Below, one piece after another: positions 52,420 to 62,942 of a DNA stretch of 64,000 bases. Source of the DNA: Siphonodentalium dalli (taxonomy: Eukaryota; Mollusca; Scaphopoda; Gadilida; Siphonodentaliidae); the NCBI GenBank assembly GCA_032622095.1, contig CP136061.1:95165345-95229344 (forward strand). The letters are read 5' to 3'. Position 1 is the stretch's first letter. Every line of letters starts with the position of its first letter. Under the pieces are notes generated by a model. The model made no database searches, was not told where the DNA came from, and worked only from the letters and a program-made list of their open reading frames with translations. The translations under genes and the position numbers were made by a program.

Positions 52420-54104
52420 CTGCATAGAAGAAACTATTGTGACCAAATGCTTTGACTGAGGGGGTTGAATTTTTCAAATTTCCAGAGCGTGTCTGGTATG
52501 AGCAATGTGAAATTGACAGAGTGAACTTTTCATCCAGGTAAGGCGAGACAGCTAGAACCCTAACAAATTCTTAATGACCTATGTGAGATTTATTATTGAG
52601 TATGAATCTAACAAATCTGTTTTGAGAAGCTTGAAGTCGCTTCTTCGATTTATCAGTAAGACTTGAATACCAGAAACCACTGGAGTAATCGAAATGGCAT
52701 CGAATGAGTGCATTTACAAGAAGTTTCCGACAACTTTCATTTAGATACTTTGCTTTCCCGTATAAAAACTTTAATTTAGCATTCATTTTTTCCAATAGCA
52801 TGTTCGGCCATATGTTCCTCCTTCAAACACTGGTCCAATATTGCTCCCAGGTACTTGACTGATTTTCTCTGCACGATGTCCACCCCATTACAGCTGACAC
52901 CAGCTCAGAGTACCGCTTTATAATCTTTCTAGCTGTGCCAAACAAGATGGATTCAGTTTTCCCCAAATGAATAGACAGTTTATTATCTATAAACCAAGCA
53001 TTAAGTTTGCTTAGCTCTGAGCTGAGTCTCTGCCCAATAGAGGGGACATCGGGCCCAGATACCAGTAAGACAGAGTCGTCCGAATATAGAAGGTGACAAT
53101 CAACAGCCTGACTTGCATCATTTACATAGAGCACAACTAAAAGTGGTCCCAAGACATAGCCCTGTGGGACACCACAGCTAATGTTTTAAAATTTGGACCA
53201 AGTTCCATTTATGTCAACTGCCTGAGTTCTACCCGTTATATAGGAATTAAATCATTCCAGAGATATACTGTCAAATCTTACTGCTTTAAGTTTTTGAAGA
53301 AGAATTTTGTGATCGACAGTATCGAAGGCTTTCTGTAAGTCAATAAGAACCATGCCAGTCATATTATCCTTTTCCAGTTCATTACAGATATGTGACCCGC
53401 CATATCAAATCCAGTCGTAAGTTGGGATTATTTTTACCCTGTGCCAATGCATTCGCATATGTAAGAGAATGCATTGGCCTAACAATTTTTTATCATTTTT
53501 TTTAAATAAATGTTTCTGACAATTTTTAGGACATAAAATAAAAAAACATCCATTACCCTGCAGTGAGCCCCACACATATATAGAAGCATATAGAAGAGTG
53601 TCGTCTGCTTATGTTTGTCTGGGGCTCTGTATGGGTGAAATTATAAAATTGTTAAAGAATACAAGAAAAAATTATTAAAATTGTAAAAAATTGTTAGGGC
53701 AATGCATTCTCTTATATATGCGAGGCGACCTATGGTCGACTCGCATATATAAGAGAATGAATTGGAACAGGGTAAAAAAATCCCGACTGACGACTGGATT
53801 TGATATGGCGGGTCACATATGGTCCATCAAATAAAGACGACAGGTGTCTGTCGAATGATCGGGTCTGAAGCCAGATTGAAAATCCAATGAATTTTTTAAT
53901 TCTGTCAGGTATTTTTCCATTTGTTTATAGACCACTCTTTCCAAAACTTTTGATACCATATTTAGGACGATAGTTGCCAGCCTGTGTCTTCTCATCTTTC
54001 TTGTATATGGAAACGACTCTAGCCTTTTTGAGGTCATTAGGTACATGTACCTCACCCAAATGGATGGATAAATTAATTATATGTGTTAGTGGATTAACCA
54101 ACAC
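52420..54104 (-). pseudogene. CR1/jockey-type LINE reverse transcriptase, inactive, split by a MITE
   Basis: On the - strand from 54104: VNPLTHIINLSIHLGEVHVP, then ARVVSIYKKDEKTQAGNYRP, a frameshift, then VSKVLERVVYKQMEKYLTE and FQSGFRPDHSTDTCRLYLMD. After the MITE (53391-53817) it resumes with ICNELEKDNMTGMVLIDLQK + AFDTVDH, then GVPQG-VLGPLL, YSDDSVLL (usually YADD), and the thumb and C-terminal text LNESCRKLLVNALIRCHFDY and HCSYQTRSGNL. In-frame stops after SISLE and after WSKF and at least two frameshifts make it dead. The endonuclease part is absent, as expected for a 5'-truncated LINE. It lies in the EEP intron 51010-56915. Confidence 0.88.
53391..53817. mobile_element. Family K element (TA target) carrying family B hairpins, inside the LINE
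   Basis: The terminal inverted repeats begin TGTGACCCGCCATATCAAAT and are about 27 bp long and perfect. TA at 53389-53390 and 53818-53819 is the duplicated target. Removing the element plus one TA restores the LINE reading frame (MDH|ICNE). Inside, between TTTTTACCCTGTGCC and ACAGGGTAAAAAAAT, are the B-type hairpins: hairpin 1 reduced (CATTCGCATATGTAAGAGAA), hairpin 2 complete (GCGAGGCGACCTATGGTCGA). Confidence 0.9.
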
Positions 54105-54680
54105 ATAACTAGAGGTGTGACTGTCCCAATGGGACTAAGGATACCCCTCGTGTTTTTAAAATACTAAGATGTTTCACATGTCAGTAAACATATAGTTAAA
54201 ATAATAAAATAACAGTTCCCATTGCAGGTGCACAACCCTAACCATAATCTTAAACCTATTGACCGAAAAATGTAGGAATAAAAGCTCGGACAAAATTATG
54301 CATGTTGCGAAAATGTTCTAAGTTGAAAAAGAGGAATAACTCCACACACAAAATCGGACAGACATCATAATCGCAGGTGCACATGTTCCCATGGTACTAA
54401 ATATCAGTGCCAAGATTAAAAAACATGGACCTAAATATGTATGAATAAAAGCTCGGACAAAATTATGCATGTTGCAACAAAATTTCTAAGTCGAAAAAGG
54501 GGGATAATTCCACCAAAAAATGTCTGACAGACGTCATAATCGCAGGGCACAGGTTCCCATGGTGCCAAGTTTCACGGAAATTGATCAAAAAACGACTGAG
54601 AAAAACTCTGGACAAATTTGTGTCCACGGACGGACGAGCTGATTCCATTATACCCCCCCCCCCTAACTTCGTTGCGGGGG
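54105..54680. repeat. Interspersed repeat with AAGCTCGGACAAAATTATGC units
   Basis: Two or three units of ~170 bp share GAATAAAAGCTCGGACAAAA, TTATGCATGTTGC, TAAGT(T/C)GAAAAAG, ATAA(C/T)TCCAC and CATAATCGCAG. The region ends in GGACGGACGAGCTG, ATTATACCCCCCCC and TTGCGGGGGTATAAT, a pattern common in molluscan genomes as far as I know. No gene. Confidence 0.65.
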
Positions 54681-54779
54681 TATAATTAATTAACTATGCA
54701 GCCTCACTCGGGAATTTAGCTGGAATCAGCGGTCCCCAGATGCGACAACCCCACCATGCGTATTAAGTTCTGATTAAGG

Positions 54780-54978
54780 TACAGTAATGCCCTAATTAAT
54801 AGACTGCTTAACCACTGTAGAATTATGGGTAACTTTTCAGGATTTAGTCGGAAATATGGCTTGTTGCCATTCATCGGAAAGCTCTCAATGGCAACAAGCC
54901 ATATTTCCGACTAAATCGTGAAAAGTTACCCATAATTATGCTGTGGTTAAGCAGTCGATTAGTTAGAGCATTACTGTA
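54780..54978. mobile_element. Family C MITE, right arm slightly shortened
   Basis: TA-CAGTAATGCCCTAATTAATA...GATTAGTTAGAGCATTACTG-TA. Arms meet at GGAAAGCTCTCAATGGCAAC, so the inner part of the right arm is lost. Confidence 0.86.
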
Positions 54979-56306
54979 TATACTCACGGTGGGGTTGTCA
55001 GGGGACCTGTGGGCTTTTATTTGGTGGCTATAGAAATGCTCCATATAAATATCGCACAGACGATGGACCTACATGTGCGCTGAACTACAGGGTGACTTCG
55101 CTGAAATCATAATTATGTTCGTCAATCAAAAAACTACGAACTATGATGTGAGAAGAATGAATTGTCTCATCACCCAGTTGCTTTACTAACAATTTAATGC
55201 TTATATGGATGTGGAAGCATTGTGGCTATATGGTATTCGTTGGTTGGGGTGGGGGTGTCCATGACCTTTGAATAAAATGGAATATCTACTTGCACCCTCC
55301 TCCCCTTGAACCAGACCAAACCCCAAAGTTCGTGAAATTCCATTTGTACCTCCCCCGCACCAACTGGTACCTCCAGTTTCCAACTATTGTAAATTTCCGA
55401 CCTGAAACCCCACCTCAATAAGGGTGGAAACTTTCGAACTGATGGCTATTTAAGTCCAACATTGGGGGGGGGGGGGGGTATGCAACTGTTGGTCTAAAAA
55501 CAACAAATTCCACACCAATTACTGGTTGAAAAATTAGGAAGATGTGACATTACTTTAATCTAAGGGATATTCCAGTTGTTATGATCATATCGAGGTGTTC
55601 TAAATATCATTATATATCACGAGCTTTGTCTGTAATTAGTCCCGGACACCGCCAATTTTGAACATTTATAACGCTCATGTCTCCAGACAGCATTCGGCAT
55701 TAAAAGAGGCTTTGGGAAACATGCAATTCACTCACAATCACATAAACAACAAATCGCACACGTAAGTCGCCTTTAATAAATAACGAGTTTGTTGAGTCAC
55801 GTGTACAGTTGCTGAAATAGGGCATTGAGATTATACTATTTATCTCGAAATTTCGGAATAACTTCTCAATATTTCGAGACGTTGGACGTCCCTCGCCCCC
55901 AACACACAAACCGATTACACATTTCGGGCCCGTCTTCACTGAAAGCTACGCTTCGTTCAGCTTCGTTCAAGTTAAAGACACGGATGGCCTTCGCAGTGAG
56001 TATATTGCTGTTAAAAAGTCACTTCCGTTAAAACCACCATAAACAGAAAGAATATTAAAATACAGACAGACTTTGTCTTATACTAATCATAAATATCGCT
56101 TAAATAGTATGTTATTGTCAAGTCCGTACACTTTGTTATGTAAACAAAAGCCAAAAATGTTACAGAACCTGGCTTTTGTTTGCATAACAAAGCGTACAAA
56201 CTTGATAATAACATATTATTTACACAATATTTGTGATTGGTATAAGAATAATGTCTATATTTTAATATTCTTTCTGTTTATGGCAGTTTTAACATGTGTT
56301 ACAAGT
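54979..56306. other. Intronic stretch with G/T-rich repeat text and a palindrome
   Basis: Positions 55200-55540 resemble 3000-3700 and 4440-4640 (AAATTTCCGACCTGAAACCC, ATTCCACACCAATTACTGG) and include a G run. An imperfect palindrome near 56100-56230 has AAGTCCGTACACTTTGTTAT / ATAACAAAGCGTACAAACTT. No exon was recognised. Confidence 0.5.
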
Positions 56307-56620
56307 TTAAAGGTACTCAATCCGATCAGACGCTCCTAAATTACTATTTCTTTGGCTTCGGGGGTAAAAAATATTTGATTCGAGTTGAGGAACCTACGCA
56401 TCAAAGCTCAGAGTGATCAGATATCGATTTTTGAAGTTTTTATTGTTTCAATTGTTTTTGGGCCACAAGCACGATGAAGTATGAGGTCAAACGGACGGTC
56501 TTGCACTTGATTTTAGAGCTTTGATGGGTAGGTTCCTCGACTCGAATCAAATATTGTTTACCCCCGAAGCCAAAGAAATAGTAATTTAGGAGCGTCTGAT
56601 CGGATTGAGTACCTTTTAAA
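56307..56620. mobile_element. Family E element, centre deleted
   Basis: TTAAAGGTACTCAATCCGAT...ATCGGATTGAGTACCTTTTAA with full outer arms (TTTCTTTGGCTTCGGGGG / CCCGAAGCCAAAGAAA). The centre (CTTGATTTTAGAGC) is rearranged. Confidence 0.82.
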
Positions 56621-56807
56621 GTATACCCATCGCGAAGACCATCCGTGCCTTTATATTCGCATAAGTTATTTGTGAACGAAAAACAGTACATTGTGAATTA
56701 AATACGAGTGTCGAGTAAGGTATTTGCAAACAGTATATCCACTGACATGCAGCAGGTAGAGAACAAATTAAAGGGGTTAGCTGTATATAACAGCATTGAA
56801 AACAGGC

Positions 56808-56897
56808 TGTAGATAGCGTGTCTGTCATTTGCAGAATGAGGTCTCCAGAGGGTAATTTAGTGATTCTATCTGCATAGCGGGCTAGCATCACTAGTTG
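56808..56897. repeat. Family A end plus one hairpin, abutting an EEP exon
   Basis: AGGCTGTAGATAGCGTGTCT and GCAGAATGAGGTCTCCAGAG lead to GCGGGCTAGCATCACT, where the element stops. It lies about 18 nt from the donor of the exon at 56916. Confidence 0.75.
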
Positions 56898-56915
56898 TAG
56901 TATCGCATGACTCAC

Positions 56916-57083
56916 CTCGCCGCATGCGTTTCTGATCGCATCCAAAATATCAGAAGTCGTCTGTCGTTCGTTTATCCATTTATATGTCGGCATTGACGGG
57001 GAAGTGTTGAAATCTCCCGCCATAATATAGGGTTGCTTCCCCTGGTTAGACAATCTGTGCAGGTGGTGGAAAGCTATCATCAA
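56916..57083 (-). CDS. EEP-family gene, exon with the GDFN motif (168 nt, phase 0-0)
   Basis: It encodes 56 residues, LMIAFHHLHRLSNQGKQPYI + MAGDFNTSPSMPTYKWINER + QTTSDILDAIRNACGE. GDFN-(T/S)-x-P is the signature metal-binding and catalytic motif of the exonuclease/endonuclease/phosphatase fold; here it reads GDFNTSP, as in CCR4/Angel/PDE12 relatives. The acceptor is CTCATTCTTGTAG and the donor GGCGAG|GTGAGT, on the - strand. It joins in phase 0 to GLEITKY... of the 78-nt exon. Upstream exons, which would carry the N-terminal LQE motif, were not found between here and the window end. The remaining question is whether this is a full gene with distant exons or a relic. Confidence 0.83.
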
Positions 57084-57205
57084 CTACAAGAATGAGATAA
57101 TTGAACACAATGAAGACCATGCAAACTCTGGCTACACCAAGATTAAGATGATTGGTTGAATGGAACATGGAACAAAATGAGGTGCCTTCGAATGGGTGAA
57201 TTGAT

Positions 57206-57425
57206 TAGTAGTTATCCCATAGGAAATGTTCAGATAATAAGTTCAACAAACGACCATAGACCACACATCTGAACATTTCCCACCAATGGATAGGATTCTT
57301 TCTGCACTTTCAAATTGTCTGTCGTCTGCGCATATTTCCTGAACACCCCTCCAAATGAATAATAGACAATTCCAATGTATACTTTTATAGCTGAATGGGG
57401 GAATCCATTCAGTGTAGAAAGTGGT
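57206..57425. repeat. Family D element, decayed
   Basis: GGAAATGTTCAGATAATAAG, ACATTTCCCACCAATGGATA, CCTCCAAATGAATAATAGAC, and GGGGGAATCCATTCAGT. The right terminus is lost. Confidence 0.65.
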
Positions 57426-57518
57426 ATAATTTCATATACAGTACCTTACTTTTCACCAGAACATGATTACCCTGTGGACAGAAGATATATCCGAGGGAAT
57501 ATATATATACCGCTGTAT

Positions 57519-57732
57519 AACCCTTTCTTTTCTAAATGGAACCAAGTTAAATAAAAAGTGTACACCAGAATGGTCTATTATTGATTTGGAGGGATGTAAT
57601 AGTAATATAAGCAGACAACAAAAATATAATATAATTGTAGATCATCGAAGTCCAATTTATTGACAGAACTGTCTGAACTTTTCCTATGGGATAGCTATAC
57701 TCATCAATGAGTGTTTAGTACAGAAACGGTTG
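57519..57732. repeat. Family D element, second adjacent copy
   Basis: It starts AACCCTTTCTTTTCTAAATG, has AGAATGGTCTATTATTGATT, and ends near TTTCCTATGGGATAGCTATA and ATGAGTGTTTAGTACAGAAA. It lies in opposite order to the copy at 57206. Confidence 0.65.
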
Positions 57733-57734
57733 GA

Positions 57735-57905
57735 GATAATTTGTGGCAGAGAGATATTTACTAGATCTTCTGAGTGAACTGGGAAACCATTCTGCGAATG
57801 AGAACAAGAAATAACCGACTTCCCATAGAAATGTCCAGCGGAAAAAACTCAGAAACCTCAGCAATGTGTCATCTTTGTGGCAAACAAGAGACGGGAGATG
57901 CATAT
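57735..57905 (+). pseudogene. LINE C-terminal zinc-knuckle fragment
   Basis: The + strand frame reads ILRMRTRNNRLPIEMSSGKN and then SAMCHLCGKQETGDAYAYHY with C. R-T-x-N-x-(R/H)-L-P-x-E and C-x-x-C...H...C are typical of the C-terminal region of LINE reverse transcriptases. Nothing else of the element is recognised around it, so it is a short relic. Confidence 0.65.
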
Positions 57906-57939
57906 GCCTACCATTATTGCGCCCTCCGGGTGTATACTC

Positions 57940-59230
57940 AGCTACTGTTTCTTGGTATTATATGGGCGCATGGAGAGTTTTATTTATAGAAATGGGGATT
58001 TTTGTGACGCATTAAAAGTTGTAGTGCGACCCCGAGACCGAGTCCGATAAAAGGTGTAGTTGGGAATTTCAATTTCGTTTATAGTCGTTTACATTATTAT
58101 TTCATGCAGCGGGCGTCTCTCGAGACATGCTTGATTGACCCATGCTTTGTTATTCATATGCTTATAGGTGCGAGCCGATTAATTCTAACGGGAATTCGCG
58201 CGTTAACCATTAGCGCGCTGTGCGTAATGTGTTTCTATTGTTCTTTAACCTGCTTTGTTGCATTGTTATTTGAACATCTTTCGTTTATTTTCACGTGACA
58301 TAAATCGGAATGCTATCTACTATTATACTGCATGGGGATTTGACGATTGTATAAGAAATGTAATTTGAACATTAATCATACGAGGTGTTTGTTTATATCG
58401 GTGTTTAACATGTTGTCTAATATCGTTTAGTGAACTTTTTCATTTAGTTATACGCGACAAATATCGGCATGTTATATTCTAAATGAATTGGGGTGGTAAT
58501 TATTAACCAATTCCTGCGTTACTCATTCGTGCTGTTTGTAAATATGGACTTTTCATTTCTTTGTATGCGGAATATATCGGAGATATAAATAGAGATGTTA
58601 TTAAGAAAAGTTCCAACACTAACCCTTAACATTGGTTGCTTAAAGGGTTGCTGTCCTGATGAATACAACAAAACACTATCGGAAAGCCACCCCCAATATG
58701 ATCACAATGGTCCAAGTCCTATAACAATCGCGTAATAAATAAGCCGAGAAATAAATAAATGATACCCCCACCGGTTATGGGCTATCACCGTCGCAAAATC
58801 CTCATATGACGTCAAATGTGGCCTAATTCTAAACATCATTTGCGCCGAATAATCATATTATGACTTCCAAGAATCAAAACAACAGTACCTGAGCTTATTC
58901 TGAATTGCCAAATTCAGCATTATCTAGACTCGTTTCCGTCGGAATGTTTCAAACAATACATATGCCGGATTCCAGCTCACGTGTTTGTTTCGAAAGCTTG
59001 GAATTCTTAGCGAGCTTCATTCGTGATATAGCTTATGGTATAATACAGATGCTACATATGGGGTATATGCGTCATCTTGTGCGATACACTATACAGGAAT
59101 TCGGTCGATGCGTTAAATAGCTTTCAGAAGGACCTATCTATCTGCGTATTGTCAGCTTTGGTGACCTAATGGGGATAAAAACGTGTACACCTGGTGATTG
59201 TCCCAAACAGCCACTTCTCAATATATGGTT
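57940..59230. other. Mostly unique stretch, nothing recognised
   Basis: No repeat family, exon or hairpin could be supported. Base composition is less AT-rich than the CELF introns. Confidence 0.4.
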
Positions 59231-59239
59231 CATCAATTC

Positions 59240-60535
59240 ACATACCCATCTAATGCACTCACGTACCCGGACAACTTCTGTATATGGCTTCGAATGTTGA
59301 AAGCCCGACATTTGACGGATACAATGCTGCTAAGGCGTAGAAGACCATAATGCATAACATACCCAAACTCCTTGAACATGATCATAAGAACAAGCTTGTT
59401 GGCGTCCAGCAATCGTCTCACCGAACAGTTCCAAGCAGATGATAACAATACACACGGTGCTAGTTTGTGGGTATGTGTCACGATAGTGGAAATGAAATTG
59501 GACCATGACTGCACCGCCCCTTATTTGTTATGTTTTAGATTCAGACAGGATCTCATGTGTGGCTTTGCTTTCCTTGTATGCTAAAATTGTATGTTCCCAT
59601 CCGTTTGGAAGCCGTTCTTAAACAACTGGACCAGGAGTATGCCATTTGCTACTGCTGTATAATCCCCACCAAGACTGGGGTGTAGTCTTAAAGGCGATAC
59701 ATTTGATAGTTGGTTGATATGTCATACTCACGCTGTGTGGTATGGTTCAAGAAAGTACAAATGCCATCAACAAAAGGGTGAAATGTTCAACGCGAAGAAC
59801 ATCCAAAGGAATGTTACGTTGGTGAGCTCTTGCATTCAGTTCAACAAACGTTGGTACACCAAGTGATTTCTTGGTAACATCACCATTGCGACCATTTCCC
59901 TACATGAGACATTAACTACTATATTCTAAAGTTATATATATATAAAGCTATATGATCATAAAGGTCGCGTTCCCCAACGTCCACTGCCATCGAGACTGTA
60001 AATTGATCTTTAAATACAAAGTGAAATAAATGCACCACAGTTCCTGACATTTTCTTGAATAATACCGCCCACATACTGACACTAACCACTAGAGAGGATA
60101 ACAAAACACGCATACATTCATGCTATAAAGACATTATCATTTAGTCCATCCGACTGTTTTGAGGGAGGCTAGCATAGTATTATCCAGACAAAAGTGTACG
60201 TGTACAATCTTACCACACCAAATAAAACCGACACGCATGCTATTCGATATCTTAAACATGCACCAGGTGTAGGGGTGGTGTATAGAGTGGCCCATTTCAT
60301 TCCCACTATCATGGCGCATGTCCACAAACTAGCACCGCGAGCATTGTTCTTCTCTGCTGAGATATATTCGACGATACAACTGCGGGGCGTCATACAGTTT
60401 GCTTCGGATAATGGTGTGGGTAGTCTGTACACTAGGGTCTTCTCCTTAGCATATAGACATATGTCCAAGGGAATGATACAGCTAGCAACGTTCGAAGTTG
60501 TCCACATATGCCAATGCGTTCGCTGAGTTTGTGAG
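59240..60535. repeat. Diverged inverted repeat pair (about 59260-59590 and 60170-60530)
   Basis: CGGTGCTAGTTTGTGGGTAT and ATAGTGGAAATGAAATTGG at 59455-59500 match, inverted, TTTCATTCCCACTATCATGG and CCACAAACTAGCACCGCGAG at 60296-60340. The similarity extends outward at about 70-75 percent by eye. It may be an old long-terminal-inverted-repeat element. The open frames on both arms (59372 +, 60169 -) share GASLW-C---IV-MK because they are the same arm. No gene is claimed. Confidence 0.55.
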
Positions 60536-61130
60536 TTGACGAACCGTCTATTGAGAAGTGACTAGCTAACTGGTTCGCCAGGTGTATATGTCGTTATCCC
60601 ATGGGGTATGAGACATATACATAGAGATGACCTTCTGTAAGCTTGTATACTCATCGGCCATATGCCTTCCTAGTTCAAGATGACGCACACATATGATAGT
60701 TAGCAAATATTTAAAATCGTATGCTAGACACCGGAAAATGAATTGTTTGAAACGTTATGATTAGAGGGACCCTACTCCCAGGAAGTGGTGAATACTTTGT
60801 CGGTGTGAGCGACCTAGATTTATCAGACAAAGAAATGGAAGCTGGTCCAGATAATTATGGACGTGACGTGGCAAATCAGAATCTGTTATCAGGTAATTGT
60901 TCTGATATAACTATTTGGCGCACCTACGCTTACGGCCATTATCGGCGCTAAGTGGAGACTGGATATCGAAATGCCACATCGCGATATTAATTGTGGTTTT
61001 TCATCTTTCCAGAAGGATACGAGCTATGTTATGCGTTTTGATACCTTTAAGTTGAACTAGTAGATGGTTTATGTACAGTTTCGTCCATACATACCGATAT
61101 TATGACAAAAAGTTGAAATTAATATGTGAA
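60536..61130. other. Noncoding stretch, nothing recognised
   Basis: The 64-codon frame at 60757 has no recognised motif or splice context. Confidence 0.35.
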
Positions 61131-61136
61131 AATATC

Positions 61137-62230
61137 GATTTCTTTTCCATTTCTAGCCGCCAATTTAGCAGCGATCTTGGCTGTGAGTATCAATGGCCAA
61201 ACCCTAATGAATACTTCATGTCACTATTCCATATCAACATGTAATGGTGGGTAGAAATCGCGAAACAATAACGCCCATCCTAAGAATGTAGGCGTGTTTT
61301 CAAATTTCGGTCGCCATTTTGGCCGCCATCTTCGATTTGGAAAACCATTTATTGCATGAGATGTAAGGTAATTACTTCAACTCAATATTTCCAACTCAAC
61401 TGTACGCATGGATGGAGTTGTCTTGACAATAATGCCCAATGATGTGAATATGAGGGAATTTCGGTGATTTTTCAAAATCTGTCCGCCATTGTGGGCGCCA
61501 TTTTGGATTTGGGGGACTTTTATTTGGATATTGTACAAGGAAAGAGCTTCGCCTAAGTGTTCCCAACTTATAATTGTAAGCAGGTGTGGAGTTGTCATGA
61601 CAATAATGCTCACTGATGTTAAAATCAGCGATTTTCAGCGATATTTTATTTCTGGTGGCCATTTTGGCCGCCATCTTGGATTTAGGTAAATATTCCTCAA
61701 CTCAGGTATAAGAGGAATCCTAGCTCGAGTATCTCCTGCAAATATATATGCATGGGTGTTGTTATAATAGCAATAACATTCATTGATTCGGAACATAACA
61801 TCGCGTTATTAACGGAGATTCGGCTTTGACCTATGATACCGGCATTTGGGAAAACGTGATATCGGACAAAAATATCCCGCAATAAATGCATATTATGGTC
61901 CCCATGTATTCGCCAATGACTCCTCTATATGATAAATGTATAACATGACGCAAACATTCTAACATTTTCCCACAGAGACAAACGAAAGGTGGTAACATGA
62001 CAGAAAAATAGCATATTTTCACATTTCGGCGGCCATCTTGGCCGCCATATTGGATTCTGGTGTCGGATTTTTAGCTAATTTGTAAGGGTTGTATATTAGC
62101 ATAACGAATCGAGCGGAAAACAAGACGGCATGTGACATCATCTTTACTATAACGGCGATCAAAGAAACCTGGTGCATTAAAAATAAATGGCCGCCACGAT
62201 GGACGCCATCTTGTCTGGAGTCTCTGCGGC
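61137..62230. repeat. Degenerate tandem repeat with GGCCGCCAT(C/T)TTGGATT
   Basis: Six or so units of ~150-170 bp (up to ~350) are marked by TTTCAAATTTCGGTCGCCAT, TTTGGCCGCCATCTTCGATT, AACTCA, and TGACAATAATGCCCA(A/C). The GGCCGCCATCTTGG core is common in several invertebrate genomes. The last unit (62180-62230) differs (GGCCGCCACGATGGACGCCA). Confidence 0.75.
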
Positions 62231-62379
62231 CACTTTTTTTTCTTGTTAACAAGTGAAAAAAATTAGAGGAGACCTTAAGGAAGAAAATTAGTGGGGTGAA
62301 GTTAAGTCCTGTGGGGGGGGGGGTGCAGAGGTTGACCAATATCTCATGGACTATGAACACTGTGATGAATGATTTATTA

Positions 62380-62795
62380 CAAAAAAAATATTATATTTCT
62401 TGAGTGTTCTTTGATAAAATTACTTTGAACCAGTTGTTGACAAATGATATACTAACTTCATAATATGGTTGACTGAGAGGCAGCAGTTAATGGGTCAACC
62501 TTTCATGGCTGATGTCCAGTCTGGTGTGAATGGATTTTTACCAGTGTCAAACATTCACATGAGTGATCACCCTGAGTGAGTGGTGACCTACTTACTAGAA
62601 TTAGTATGGTGATCTGGTAGGGGTATGATTGAGGATTAGTATTCTATTGTCAACAGAGTCCAGAGCAGTTACAATGGCCAGCTGTTAAACCGTGCCTGCT
62701 ACCACCCACAGAGCCAACGTTTAATCAAGTATATATCATTTGTCAACAACCGGTTCAAAGTAATTTTATCAAAGAACACTCAAGAAATATAATAT
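62380..62795. mobile_element. Element with ~75-bp terminal inverted repeats
   Basis: The left end ATATTATATTTCTTGAGTGT, TCTTTGATAAAATTACTTTG and AACCAGTTGTTGACAAATGA is matched inverted by TCATTTGTCAACAACCGGTT, CAAAGTAATTTTATCAAAGA and ACACTCAAGAAATATAATAT on the right. The roughly 265-bp interior is noncoding. No other copy was noticed in the window. Confidence 0.82.
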
Positions 62796-62942
62796 TCCCA
62801 TATTTGATTCTTAGATTTGGACCATTGCCTGTAAATTATTTTTTTTAAATCTCAATAAAGTTCACATTTTGTATTTCTAACATAATCCACCATGAAGTAT
62901 ACTCTCAAAATGTTGCATCAATGGGCATGGTTTCTATTATTA

